Counted from the first letter of the stretch, positions 48,995 through 61,671 are shown. The stretch: 64,000 bases of DNA from Tetracentron sinense (GCA_015143295.1 CM026571.1:7444501-7508500); one strand, 5' to 3'. The notes: a model not told the origin generated them from the letters alone. Program-made: numbers and translations.

Positions 48995-49843
48995 TGGGGT
49001 TCCAAACAGCTACGCCTTTTAAAGGCTCTCGTAAGCGACTCCCTTTAGGCCGTTGGATCTTTAAGTCTTTTAAATCCTACCATATACCCAAAACAGCCTC
49101 CCTTGGTGAGAAACCACCTTAATAAAACCATAAAACCACGACTCTTCCTATCGGTTTCTCTCTCTCTTCCTCTCGTTTTCGTTCTCTCTTCCAAAATTCT
49201 TCTCCCGTCGTCCACTCTCGCCTGAAATCCCTTCACCATAATTTCCTCCAACTCATTGCGGAGCAAATAGGTACTGATCTTACGGTTCTTTTTGGATATC
49301 AGGATCACATCCTGGACAAGATATCCAGAAAATTTGTGGAATGAACCAGCTTTCTATGAAGTTGGTGGTGACTGGTGGTTTTGGGCATGTTCACGAATCA
49401 GAAGACATCTGAACGTTTGTAGTGAAAGTAGGTTTTTGAAGGTTGTCAAGTGAGCCAGACTTCTTACAGGGAGTGGAATGAAAGGAACAATAGGGGACTT
49501 CATCACTACAAACATAAAGACAAATTTAATAGGGCTGAGATGAGGGCGCTAGGGGCGTTCTACCGAGTGAAAACGAGAGAAGGAGAAACTGGGAGAGAGG
49601 GAAAAAGAGAGGAGAGAGAGTGGGAATGGGAGAGAGAGAACGAATGGAGAGGGAAAGTTATTAGGAGAGAGAACGAGAAAATAGGAGAAATGAGTTTGTT
49701 ACGAGTTTGTAAGCGGTTTTGACTCTTGGAAAGACTGTATTTCTAATGACCCTTAGATTTGAAGAGGGTATAGATCGTAGGGTTCAAAATGCGGTGCTTA
49801 CTAGAGTCTCTAGTAAGCCACGCTAATAGGAACCCTTCTCTAT
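48991..49843. mobile_element. 850-bp inverted-repeat element with purine-rich interior
   Basis: The ends agagtggggttcc and the inverted agagaagggttcc are bracketed by TA-rich sequence. The subterminal regions share cttactagagtc / gtaagcgactcc motifs. The interior has a CT-rich stretch (49140-49240) and a GA-rich stretch (49565-49690). The long frames there (49045-49308 minus, 49450-49722 plus) reflect simple composition, with no known domain. Confidence 0.55.
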
Positions 49844-49874
49844 ATATATATATTGCTGTAGTAATATTATAATT

Positions 49875-50230
49875 AATTTGATATGCCTATTATTTCTACG
49901 CAGTGGAATTTGGACCTAAGCAGAAAGCCCGGTGTCAATCTTGACTTTTTAAGCCCTTAAAAGATTAAACAAGGTCCAGTTGGCCATCAAGCAAATCGAT
50001 TTTGGTTTAAATGTGGGCTTCCCATTGATCTAAGGCACTTTGTTGATTTTTGAGCCGTATAATATAAGCAAGAACTATTTGGGATATCCGGATTGGCCAA
50101 ACCTGAAAGCCCACGATCCACGTTTGGTGCCGACCTTTTATTCTAACCTAATAATTATATGTAAGGCCCAAGCCAATTGGTTGGAATTTGGGCCTCCAAT
50201 TACCTGGAATTATTGACACTGACCCCAAAA
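49875..50230. repeat. Dispersed unit with TGGGCC motifs (copy 2 of 3)
   Basis: This matches 47965-48260 over gatatgcc...tctac, aagcccttaaaagattaaac, aaggtccagttggccat, atctaaggcacttt and taaggcccaagc ... gaatttgggcctcc. The order and spacing are kept with extra sequence in the middle. Confidence 0.65.
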
Positions 50231-50278
50231 GAGTTGTGTTCCATAAGTAATCTGAGCTAATCGTCATTAGCATGCCAA

Positions 50279-50400
50279 TCTGATTAGCTAATTTAGTTGG
50301 TTAAGTCCCTTGGCGTTATACCAGGGACCTAGGATTGAATCTTGCCTATGCTTCTCTGGTAGGAGTCTGCCTAACCCAGCTTACCTTCCCAAAAAAAAAA
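50279..50400 (+). mobile_element. tRNA-derived SINE
   Basis: tagctaatttagttggttaag (A-box side) and gacctaggattgaatcttg (B-box) are followed by a pyrimidine-rich body and a poly-A tail at 50391-50400. The length and layout fit a short plant SINE. Confidence 0.6.
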
Positions 50401-50449
50401 TATCATAAATTATAATTTCATACGTTTCTTTTAATTTGATAGCAGCTTC

Positions 50450-50860
50450 TATAGAAATCAGGGATTTTGACATAACCTTAAAAGACCACAGTCTGAGAGC
50501 GACGTCGACGTTGGCTTAACTTATAAGCCCATAATGATTAAACCAGGCCTGGTTTTCAATAGGCTGAAACCGTATGAGTTTTTATGTGGGCCTCCCAACT
50601 ATCTACGTATTCAAAATTTTTGAACCCATAAAAGTTGTGTTGTTTAAGCAATCACAATTAGCCCTTTTGGAATTGATCAAACACGAACATAAAAGCCCAT
50701 ATCCAAACAAGCAAACTTTTGTTTCCGTATAATATAAGGCCCAGTCGTATGTTTGGCCCGCCAAACCTCCTCACTCATAACTCACAACTTGCTCATTCTT
50801 GACTTTTGAGGCCAAATAAGTGTTTTTTTTATAAAAAAAGATTAACAGAAAAAATATGAA
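50450..50860. repeat. Dispersed unit with TGGGCC motifs (copy 3 of 3) and spacer
   Basis: taagcccataatgattaaac, aggcctggttttcaat, tatgtgggcctcccaac, tgaacccataaaagttgtgt and ataaggcccagtcg follow the order of the two earlier copies. It is the most diverged copy. Confidence 0.55.
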
Positions 50861-50864
50861 AGTA

Positions 50865-51005
50865 CTATTTTTTTTTCTAAAATCCAAGGATAGGTGGTGA
50901 ACCCTAGGGGTGGGTGAATCTTAACCACAACTAAGGGGGTGTCAAAAGGGACACATGGCAACCCCAGGCGTAACCGGTTATAACTTGTAGAGGATTTGAT
51001 TCCTT
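50865..51005. repeat. Half-copy of the 16693-type MITE (right arm)
   Basis: ccaaggataggtggtgaacc, ctaggggtgggtgaatctta, ggtgtcaaaagggacacatgg, taaccggttat and tagaggatttgattcc match right arms elsewhere. The left arm is absent. Confidence 0.7.
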
Positions 51006-51379
51006 AGAATTGTTTCTAAGAATTAACTTCCTTTTGTCCCGATCTATTTAAGAATCAGAATATTCTAAAAATTGTCCAGCACTACCAAATGTGTCTCGCG
51101 TATATATTCCCCAATAGTGAAAAAAAAAAAAAAAAATCACTAGTAATGATGCCAAACCATACCTAGTGATCACAAGTCTTTTTTCCCCTTATATCTTGTC
51201 ACTGAATAGCGAATACAACCATTTTCTCTGTTGGATATCCATTTGGGTTTGGTCAAGTTGCTCGAGCCTTCTAATTCAGCCCAACCCTAAATCTTAAAAA
51301 CCAGCCCAAGCCCGCCAAATTGTCGGGTTGGGTCTGGTTAGGCTCACCCAAGTTGCCCCCCACCACACACACATAAGAT

Positions 51380-51725
51380 CGAATCACAGCCAATCGTGAT
51401 TGAATTTAGGGAGAGTTCAATCGCTCCCACAAGTCAAAACTTGTCCCCTTTAACTCCTATTAACCATAGTTAAGATTCTCCAACCCTTAGTGTTCAATAA
51501 TATAACCTTAGTTTTTTTAAGAGTATTAAAAAATATATTTAATTCTACTTAAGAATTTTTAACTCTTAGGGTTAATATTTTTTAAACACTTTTTTCAAAA
51601 AAACTAAGGTTAGATTATTGAACACTAAGTGTTAAAGAATCTTAACTACGGTTAATAGGGGTTAAAGGGGACACGTGTTGAGCTGTGGGAGTGATAAATT
51701 CAATCGGTATTATGAGATGCATTCA
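51380..51725. mobile_element. Fold-back MITE, about 345 bp
   Basis: The left arm (gattgaatttagggagagtt, tcgctcccacaagtc, ttgtcccctttaac, ccatagttaagattct) is inverted in the right arm (agaatcttaactacgg, gttaaaggggacacgtgttg, gtgggagtgataaattcaatc). The loop is AT-rich. It shares the CCTTTAAC...GGTTAAG core with the 16693 family but has different termini. Confidence 0.75.
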
Positions 51726-52348
51726 GTTGATTCGTTGGTGGACCTGAAATCTAAAATAGTATTTATAATCACTATTTCTGTAAAATTTTAAGAAAGCTTG
51801 GAAATATGGAACCTTTCATCAAGTAGGAAACCCCAATGAATTTCAGGGATGAACTTTTTAAAAACAAAAAAATTAATTATACCCTTTTATGTTTTTTAGG
51901 GGGAGTAACTGATAAGAGAGTGGTGAAATATCATTAGATATGAAACTAAGGTCATTCATGGCGTATGAGCAGCACAACTGTAAATATGTTGGAGGATGGG
52001 ACCCAATATCCAATTGGGATTTGGGGGTTGCTCATTGGACTCTAATATCAATTTAGTTATGCTCTTCTTTTGGATCTTTTAGAAGATTTCTTTGTCTGCC
52101 CTAAATAATGAGATAAATTGGATTGTTAAGATTATTTGATTCGATAAAATTGATTGTTTTTTTTTTTTTGCATTGGATATCCTTCCCGGGACTTATGGGA
52201 CTTATCGCAGACTGTTCCATTGTATGAGTGTTTTAGCATTATCTATGGTAGCTTCATGAGCTGATTTGGGTACCCATGTCATTGCAGTTCCTAGATCAAC
52301 GTGTCTTTGGTGTCTGTAGGGAAAATTCTGAATGGGTCAGTGTGGACT
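51726..52348. other. Spacer
   Basis: No coding sequence, RNA gene or clear repeat is recognised. Confidence 0.35.
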
Positions 52349-52910
52349 GTTGGATATCTTACTTGGTATATAATAGTATATTTCAAAATTTCCGAAATTA
52401 GATTTATATTAATAACAGAAACTAAATTAATAAAAGATAGAAAATTAAAATACTAAAACAAAACTTACAGCAGTGAAGAATTTGAAAAGAAAAAGTTTAT
52501 CAAGGCTAGTGTTTGACACTATGTCCTTAAGACAGATTTTGTCCTCGCTATGGTGCTCATGATTCTTGAGTGTCTGTCTCCCATGATACAATGAGATCTG
52601 TCACACAGATACAACACTTCAATCCGTATGTCTGTCGAACCAGAACTAATGCCTTATACTCTCTCAATATGCATGCTCAAAATACGGATGCAATAACAGT
52701 AAGAATATTTCCAGTAGTTTGAAATAAAGAGGAGGATCCTATATGTAGAGAAGGTAGTGACTGTTTAGACGAACAGACACAACTTTTCTCTCCAGACAGA
52801 AACTATCTGACACACTAACTGTAAAGAAGATGGTACTACCTTTTCGGAATTCTTTAGAGTTAAAAAAAATTCAAATGAATTTTTACCAAAAAGATAGATA
52901 GGAGTCAACA
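52349..52910. mobile_element. Solo Copia-type LTR
   Basis: The segment begins tgttggatatct and ends ggagtcaaca, with TGTTG/CAACA inverted termini. It contains ttaagacagattttgtcc and gtctgtctcccatgatacaa, as in the LTR-like segments at 1-500 and 39994-40621. It is 562 bp. No 5-bp target duplication is evident. Its right edge abuts copy B of the segmental duplication. Confidence 0.65.
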
Positions 52911-53049
52911 TATGATAATAGTGGTCAGAACATAAAAAATAATTTGACTTTGCATTTAAGCATTTCAGGGAAACTAGCACTCCCCAATATACTTTTTTTG
53001 TAAACTCTCTAAGATAATTATTGATATTAAATTGTTCATCAAAATATAT

Positions 53050-53535
53050 TTATCAATGTTACCTTGTTCGTCGATTCGCTTGGTTCGAATTCGGGTTTAC
53101 GGGTCACAGTTCGCCACTCTAGAGTGAACCCGGTTCGTTAGGGGTAGGATGAGATAATTCATTTTTGCGTTTCGCTTAGATTCTTTAGTTTAGTTCGCTA
53201 GCTTGGTTCGCTACTTAAGCATGTAAAATAAAATATATACTTTATATTATATTATAAAAATATGGCTTTTAAACATGTAAACGATATATTACAAATATTT
53301 ATTTGAAAAATAATTAAAATATGTCTTTTTAAGAACAGTTTGTGAATTTAAAGTATAAATTTGTCGAATCTAATGAAAAATATCATTGAATTTAAATAAA
53401 AAATTTAACAAACTAAAATTATTTTGAAACCACCATGTGGTTAGCTCAATTTCACAAACTACCAAACTGAACCACGAACCAGTTCGAGTTTGCTCAGTTC
53501 ACGGTTCGCTGTATCATGTAGTGAACTTAGTAACC
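53050..53535. mobile_element. Insertion in copy B rich in gttcg motifs
   Basis: It is absent from the matching position of copy A (about 25760). The ends are gttaccttgttcg and the inverted gttactaagttca, with repeated ggttcg / cgaacc near both ends and an AT-rich middle, as in non-autonomous DNA elements. Confidence 0.6.
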
Positions 53536-53879
53536 TACATTTATATATATATATATATAGGTGGACAGTTTGTTGAGGGTTCGGTTGGGTGGGCTTGTCT
53601 TGTGATCCATTTTACAAAAGGGTCGGGTTCAGTTGATGATGTTTACCCGACACAACCTGTTGCCACCCTCTACCCACCTAAATTTGTATGTTGTGGAATT
53701 ATAGAGGATTGAATATATATAAAGAAACGTGGCACGCATGCAGAGGTTGTTGAGATGCATGTACCATATGAATTTCTTAATCCAGGGAATCTGGTCCGTC
53801 AAAACTCAAGAAGTCAAACTTCATCAGATGAATACTTTTATTTATGTGTGGATATTCAAACAGAAGTCAAACTTCATGA

Positions 53880-55345
53880 GATAATTGTTTTCATCATGTA
53901 TGGATTGGATAGGCATACAGATCTTTCATTTGATGAGCTGAATGTATATATATTATATGAATTTTATTAGTCACTAAGACTAATAAACTTGGTAACGTTC
54001 ATAAGTTCAAGAAAAGTCAAATTTTACTTCTACCCTCTATTTAATATTTAATAGCTCTTATAAAAAAAAAACTAATCTACTTTATATTAATTTTAGTAAG
54101 TTTGATAATTATATAAGGATAAAAATTTCTTAGTAAAATTTATTAAGTTCAAGACGATGAACGTTAGCAACACCCTCTCTCTTTATATATGTTTAAAAGA
54201 CATTTTTACCCTCATATTAATTATCAAATCTTTAAAATTAAGGATATTTCAATCTTTTCATGGAAATCAATCATTAAATATATGAGAGGAAATATAATTT
54301 AACTTTTTTTTGTACTTCTTTTCTCTGGTATTTAATGAATTGTCTCATATATCTCCTCTAAATCACAGGTATGACTATCGAAATTGGGAGCATTAGCATG
54401 TTGGTTCCAGATCCATGTGGTAGTATTAAGAGCCTTAGCTGCTATTGTTATGCGGTAGTATTAGGAGTCTTTGCTGCTATTGTTCATGAGAAATGACCGG
54501 GTCTGGCCCATTTCAAATAAGTTTTTATGGGATCTTTTTGCTTTTTGACATGAATCCATAGAAAATATTTGAATCCAATTAGAATTCATCTTAATATAGT
54601 AGTATACCAATGAACAAAACTATTACTATTTTTTTGATCAAAACATAGAAACATCATAGACTTGTCCCCAGTGATTGTGGATCTCTCTTTGGGGAGGTGT
54701 GACTCGAGTTCGAGTCTTGGTATGGCTGAGTCTTGGTGCGGCTGTTGACACCCACCGTGAGTACTAACCCACTAACCCAAGATAAATGATTAGTGCCTAC
54801 CAAAAAAAAAACATAGAAATTAACAAAGATAAATATAAATAAATGTTACAAATTCAGAGACCGCCCCTTCATTTTATTTTATCCAATTTTTTTCACTCAA
54901 AAAAGACCTCTTCAAAAAGACTTTTTTTTTTTTGGATCTGTACAGAGACTGCCCCTTCATTTTATTTTATCCAATTTTTTTCACTCAAAAAAGACCTCTT
55001 CAAAAAGACTTCTTGTATCACAGCAAATTCAACCCATCACTTGCATGAATTCAAGTCAAAAATCAAACTCATTGGACAGAGATAAAAATAAAAATAAAAA
55101 TAAACGAGTGAATGTCACCAAGTTCACTAGTCTTGGTGTACCATAGCATTTGGCGAAATCTCTGACCTAAATCATAACTCCAATTTTACATGTACAGGTA
55201 TTAAAGATCCATAATCTCAGATTTAGAAGTATTTCTATTTAGGGGGTGATATCCATGATGTCTACAATCCAGCTTGGCTACAGCAGACCGAGATATCCTT
55301 ACAGATCTCACAGGTAATTTATTAAAACATGGTCTCATCCAACTC
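53880..55345. other. Spacer 3' of the GST gene with repeats
   Basis: A relative of the 48296 MITE lies at 53970-54175. A SINE-like segment with poly-A is at 54690-54809. An 88-bp unit is repeated twice at 54855-55010 (cagagaccgccccttcattt ... cttcaaaaagact). No gene is seen. Confidence 0.5.
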
Positions 55346-58300
55346 TCACAGCTTCGATGGCAATGACATTTTTATGACAGATCCAATCTCATTGTTTGCT
55401 CCCAGTGACTGCTTGTTGTGCAATCTGGTTTTGGCTTTGAAGAGAACTGTATGTACTTGCTCGAAATGAGGTCTTACTGCATTTTTCGTACTCTCGATCC
55501 ACTGCTGAACTTTCTTGTGGGAGCCTAATATTCGATCGCGATCCTTCTCATCCAAAACCTGAAATGAACAGATACACAAATAATATATGAGATCCCATAA
55601 TTTATTGATAATTGAGATGAATCCTCCTTCCATAATCATAGGTTGACCAATAAATCAACTATAATCTTATTCTTCTCCATTTATGTGCATATACACCCAT
55701 GCATGCTGTGTTAAATATGCTTTTCTGGCTGGCTGTAGGAATGCAACTAACTGGATAGTTCAGTTCATGGGAGGAATAATATTAAAGAACTGAACAACAG
55801 AACAAACTTACTTTTAGCTCAACTAAAAATGAGCTAGAAAAGGTAAAGAGAAGTACATGAGATGTTTCCTATTCATTATGGTATTTGAACTAGACATCCA
55901 TTACCAATGCATTGTAAAATAAAGACAAGTACACGACATGTTCCCTCTTAGACCTCTACCATCTGAGAAACCTGAGGACACAGTCAGATAAGAAAATTTC
56001 CAGAAACAATAGGGATTACTTTATTTTACCTCTAGTTGCATAATTTCACAGACAAGGCTGAGGTCCGCGATAGATGGTTGTAAGCTTCCCAACAAGAACT
56101 TCCCATTCCCTTTGAGCCAAATGGATTCAATTTTTGAGAGGGATGATGTCAAAAGTTTTTCAGCTTCAGCAGCTGCTTGTGGATTCAACCGAAGACCAAG
56201 TGCAGGTGCTAGTACAGTATTTAGAACAAAGGTAGCTGAAGAGAGAGAAGCAGCATCAACTAAGAAAGCATAGTTATGTCATAACAAACCACCCAAAGGA
56301 AAAGGAGTAAGGCATGACTATACCAAAAATTCTAAAGGGCTGAGAAAGGGGCATCATAACTGATGAATAGTAAAAATTATATTATGATTTATGATTCAAA
56401 GTTGATTCATGCAAACAAGTTTAAAATTTGAAGCTTGAAGTTATGAATTAAGCCTGTCAGGAGGGATGTCCTTGGATTTGCTTAGGAAATGAACTGTTTT
56501 CATTTGGGAATGCACTGACCACAAAGTACACACAAAATGGAGGTGTTATGGATAGGGTATCCCTCATCTCTTATTCTCATGCAAGTCAAACAATCACAAA
56601 GCTCTTCCCAGGCTGGAACAGGATAAACCTACTTGTGAAGATCAAACAACATCTGCAATCTAAGTTGCAAAGACAAATATAGGCCCTCAGACAGCAATTG
56701 TCTATATGCTTTTATCATTTAAATGCTTTATGTCACATGTTCAAAGTGACGGGAAACAAAATATCACCAAAACCAAGGTGAAAACTGAAAAGTAATAACT
56801 AATCAAAATTTCCATTTAGATGTATAATATAGAGAAATATAAAGGAAGGGTATGACACAGTTTAGCAGGTCAATTTTCATTTAAAGGATGCCACATATAG
56901 TGCACTTGCATGACTCCTCGAGCAGCCTCCAACACTGATGCCAGTGAAAGCTATGCATGACAACCAAATACAAATTTTACATGTATCATGATTGGTAATA
57001 TAACTTTTAAGGGGTTTGGGAAATGTGATCTCAGGTTAAGATAATCTATTATGAACAGGTAAGTTGATAAAGAAAAATCTGGGGGATAGGTGTATGGTTA
57101 ACCTGAAAAGGAAATCTCTCTAGACCGGGACAGAAGAACTAGTTGAATAGTTGTCCTGATTACCTCATCATTTTCAATTTCTTAATGAGATAAGAAAATT
57201 TTCATTTTCTTAATGAGATCAGACAATGAAAATGGAGAACTCACAAGATCATCCATTTAGGAGCCATTTGGGTAGTCAACATGAGAGACAAGATCATTAA
57301 CATAGACTGTTGTGTTACAAACATCTTATGAACAATACAAAGATTACATTACCACTTCTGTTTACATGCTAATACGTGATTTCTCAATGCACCCCCAAAA
57401 TATTGACATGGGGGAGATATTACGCCGTTATTTCTTTAATATTTCGGTGTCAGTTCCCAAAAGCACAGGTAATAAGTCAGTCAGTCTTCAAGGACTATTA
57501 CCCAAATTCTTCCCAGCTCAATTTCTCTGAACTGAAACATAACAAAAAATGTACACATGACTAGACTGACTAGTGTAAAAAGACACAGATTAGAAGATTG
57601 GGAGCTTTCTCTAAAGTTCTGTTTGAGATGACAGAAACAGCTTATATAGTTTATAATGTTGATCGTGGAAGTGTACATAGAGGACAAGAAGGCATATAAA
57701 TGGGGAAGAGATATCCCGTGCTAAGCAGAAATTGGAGGTTAAATTCATGCCTTCCCCTTTTATCATCAAAATTTACCAAATCTGTCAATGAGTACATTTG
57801 AGCCAAACCAAGCAAACAAGCGAACTTTTAAGTACACTTGCAAGTATGATTAATTGTGCCTTATGACAAATTATTAACATAGAGAACAGGATGCCACCAA
57901 CATTTTATCTGGGGTAAAAGAAAACTTTGTTTTATCATAGAAACAACCAAACTTCAACTAAAACTACATAGCACACACGTTCTCTATTTTTCATCAGAAA
58001 GGGACAATTTCTATAGAATTACCGTAACAAGGTCCTGAATCATGAATTCAATCCAAGTTTACGTCCTAAACAAGTTTAATCTAAATTTAAGACTTTTTGC
58101 TAATCGACTGAATTTATCCACAACCATTTCCAGAATTGCGTCAAGATTCAAGACCAAAGTTGAAGAAAGACAAGCAAAAGATATATTTAAGGATAACTTA
58201 GTCATCAGCAAGAATCAAGTATAGGTTAGAAGTTGAATCACAGGACCTGCACCACGGCGTAAATTAGAATGATGCCAATCCAAGACTGAATGAATCTTAG

Positions 58301-61300
58301 CTCTCTTGGAAAGATCAGCTGGATACCTTATAAATGAGAGAAGACAAGAACTTGTAAGGAATTGGGACACAGAATATTGGATACAAAATGAGAAACAAAA
58401 AGTTACTAGGATATATAACAAACCTTATGAGTGAGTATACATTAACAATATAGATAAAATAATTGAAACCCTTCGTAATAAAGAAAGTAAAATTTGCAAC
58501 AAAGGAGCACTTCAACTTACCAATGATCTGCAACTCCAGGGAATGCACAAGCAAGATATATGAGAATGGCATGACTGCAAAAATATTTAATCGGGAAGGA
58601 AGTCACCACAAATTAGAATGAATAGTAGTAGTAGATATAATTAGGGTGAGAGAAAAAAAAAACAAAGATGCAAATAGCAACCAGTAACAAGTGATCCACA
58701 ATTTCTTCCTCATGGTGACACAAAAAGCAACGGTTTGCCAAACTCCACCATCTACTTTTTAAGTGATCACAAATAAGAATTTTTTTTCAAGGCCACATTC
58801 CATAGGAAGAAAGATACCTCGAAGGGAATGTCTGGATTCCACACATGCCTATGAGGAAAGGAAACGGGTGGCGCTTGGCAAAGAGAATGTAACAAAGATC
58901 TCACTAAAAATCGACCATTGTGGCTTCTAGACCAGATTCTACTATCCCTATCCTGGGACACAAAGGGGAAGAACTGATGCATTCTAAGAGCCTGCTGTAG
59001 TCCTCGATTTTCCAACTGTTTAAATTTCTCCTCACCACATGGCTCCACACTACCGCCCCTTCCCTCATCTCAAAATAGTCTTTGACTAGTGCATCCCTAT
59101 CGGTGGCCAGAAGGAACATGCTATAGAATAAGTCTTTGAATTTTTCGGATCCGCACCACATTCTTCCAAAACCTAACCTCAGATCCTCTGCCCACTTGTA
59201 TTTCTTACAGAAAAGTACAACTAGCTATTAATGGATTCTTAAGGTCAAATGAGTTAAAATTGTTTCATCGGAAGAGATGCAAATGCATTCGAATTTCAAA
59301 ATAGAACCAAGTTCAAAAAGAAATGACACATGTGCGCGCACGCACACTAGTGTTAAAATGTGATCCTATCCTTTCAGTCTAAATTCTCCAGCAGGGTTTG
59401 AAGTATATGCAATAGAAATGCATACCAACAGTTGGAAGGGATTTTATGGAGAACTAAAAATTCGAAACAAATCAAATCAGATAACTTACATGATAAAAAC
59501 ACATATAAACTTGAAAATCAGTACTTCCAAAAAAACATTAAAAAGTACTGTTTTCCTGCTAATTGACTGGAAACCAGAGACCCAGATAACCCCAACTCAA
59601 TAAATGTTATCATTAAAAAGGAAAATCAGATTCCATTGGGGACAAGATAATAATGCTGACTTAATAAAAAGATGAAGGGGAACAGTATAAATAAGCAATC
59701 ACCAAACAATAAATAAACAAATAACATCTGTATATTCATAAGAAATATCTTTCATTAAACAGCTAAATACAATGTTAATAACTTATAGATAATAAAGATT
59801 AGAGAGAAAATCTGGAAATACCTCTCAAACAACTTAAATCTTCCATCAACTATCGCTGGAACTTGTCCCATAGGGTTGATTTCTGAAAGCATATAAAGGG
59901 AACTGTTATTGCAATAGAAACATTTACATGCAGTCAGCACTTTTATTTGGTAACGAACGATGCCGCAAGTATTCACCTCAAAACCACTCCCATAACTGAA
60001 TTGTAAGTATACTTTGGCCTATGTCTACCATAATATAAAATGTGTTCTCCGCAAGTTTTATCATTCATGTTCAACAAAAAGCTGAAAGAAAAGATAACCT
60101 ATTACAATTGCAGTTCATCAATTACTTACTCGAGCTTCTTAACAAGACAACCAAGATCAAGGAATTCCTCTATTTGTTAAGTTTTTGGCATTTAGCCTAA
60201 TTCTTAATGAAATTGCAAGAGAATCTCTGCATTTATTCATATCCTTAAGAATAAATTGATTCTTAAGATTACACATGTTTCTGGAATTCTTAATTTCTTC
60301 AAGATTGACAAACATCATATTGTGAAGCACAAGGGTTAAGAACTTAGCACAAATTAACACATAAAAGCATTCAGACAGGCATACGTGTATATACCAATTT
60401 AAGTACCATTTGATCCATACCATAGTCACCAATTATGGGTACGGGTTTTAAACAGCAATGATCTGTTCGAGAAGTACGGGTTTTATACAACAAAAACACA
60501 GGAAAAGTTTTTAAAAAGTAATAATAATAAATAAATAAATAATTAACATTTTTTTTATCGGTAAACATCATATATAAACTAAAAAAGGACAACACGTATC
60601 AAGGTTCACAAAAAGTAAACCAAAGGGAATAGAAAGGAAAAAGAAGCAAACAACGATTAAAAACCCCACCATCACATGACTACAAGGAAAATGTATCCCC
60701 CAACAGTTCCCCCAATCCCCTTATCAGAGCACCAAGAAGAAACTAACATTTGTGCCCCCGCCAGGATCCGGGGAATGGTCAAGGATGAGTCTTCAACCAT
60801 TTTAAAGTCATCATTCATCAAAATAATTGCAATTATATAGCACTCAAAATATCATCATTCACCATTCAACCATTCTAACAAATGAAAATCATCATTCACC
60901 ATTCAAAAAAAAAAAAAAAGTACAATATCATATTCTCTAAACTAAAACCCCATAATATTCAAACCCTAACATAAAATTCAAACCCTCGCATAAGCTTCAT
61001 ATTTCAAACCCAAACATAAAATTCGATAATATCTTTGTAAAAATAAACCTCATAAGCAAACCCTATCATAAGATCCAAATAAATAAATGAGAATGGGATA
61101 GAAACCCTAAAGAAATTAAATTTCAATACGAAAAGGATCCAAATAATGGTTGCCATTTCAAACGGCAACCCTACAAAAAAAATTTTAAAAATAAATATGC
61201 TTTTTGTACGAGTTTAATACGAAAAACGCATTTAATACGCAATTTATATGGATATCGTGGTTTTAAACTTAATACAGCATAAGTAAGCCGTTTAAAACGA

Positions 61301-61671
61301 CGACGACCCCAAAAAAGTTCAATACGCATTTTAAATAGCATATGAAATGAATTTTTGGTGACAATCCGATTTTTATGATATTTAAGCCCAAAAACATAAG
61401 AAAAATTATGTACAACATGAGGTCATAATTCCATAGACGCACCTTTAAATTCAGGCGATAATTGTTGCCTTTTGGCAAGGTTTACAGTAATCTCCTCAAA
61501 ATCGATTCCGTTTACCCTAAAATCATCAACCAAGAACCAAATTAAAATCAGCATTAAACAAAAACAAAGATGAAGAAGAAATGAAGACGGAGGATAGAAG
61601 AATTACTTGCAGAAGATAATAATAGCACGAGATGGTTGAGACATTCGATCCGCATAGATCTTCATCTTCAT
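55346..61671 (-). CDS. GSTT1: Theta-class glutathione S-transferase, peroxisomal
   Basis: Seven exons in transcription order: 61671-61607, 61516-61443, 59882-59822, 58574-58521, 58326-58247, 56235-56030 and 55558-55346. All are GT-AG with consistent phases, giving 250 residues. The N-terminal thioredoxin-like domain has the theta catalytic Ser11 in YADRMSQPSRA. NPMGQVPAIVDGRFKL holds the cis-Pro glutathione site. The C-terminal helical domain includes LSKRAKIHSVLDWHHSNLRR, LLGSLQPSIADLSLVCEIMQ and HKKVQQWIE. The last three residues are SKL, a canonical peroxisome signal. Theta GSTs act as glutathione peroxidases on organic hydroperoxides. An in-frame ATG two codons downstream (MKIYAD) is an equally good start. 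The gene looks intact although its introns hold LINE debris. Confidence 0.95.
58684..59220 (-). mobile_element. LINE (L1-type) 3' ORF2 fragment in a GST intron
   Basis: Minus-strand frames read MWCGSEKFKDLFYSMFLLAT, VVWSHVVRRNLNSWKIEDYS, SQDRDSRIWSRSHNGRFLVR and HRHVWNPDIPFEVSFFLWNVAL. CFLCHHEEEIVDHLLL, on the same strand below 58760, completes the zinc-knuckle-like end (zf-RVT). This is the C-terminal tail of plant LINE reverse transcriptases. At least two frameshifts separate the pieces. It lies exactly at the end of the segmental duplication. Confidence 0.85.
60546..60800 (-). mobile_element. LINE 3'-end-like fragment in a GST intron
   Basis: ttttttttatcggtaaacatc on the plus strand reads as a 3' UTR plus poly-A on the minus strand. 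It resembles the start at 34209. No coding part remains. Confidence 0.4.

Larger units (their letters stand above)
52908..58684. repeat. Segmental duplication, copy B (partner 25628-28666)
   Basis: This copy holds the 3' part of the intact GST gene. It matches copy A at 52908-53045, 53535-53880 and 56078-58684. The piece 53050-53535 is an insert absent from copy A. The piece 53880-56077, including the last GST exon, is deleted in copy A. Confidence 0.88.

Noticed and set aside
49450..49722. 90-codon frame rich in Arg/Glu as a basic coding region
   Set aside because: It is the translation of a GA-rich simple tract inside a transposon-like element.
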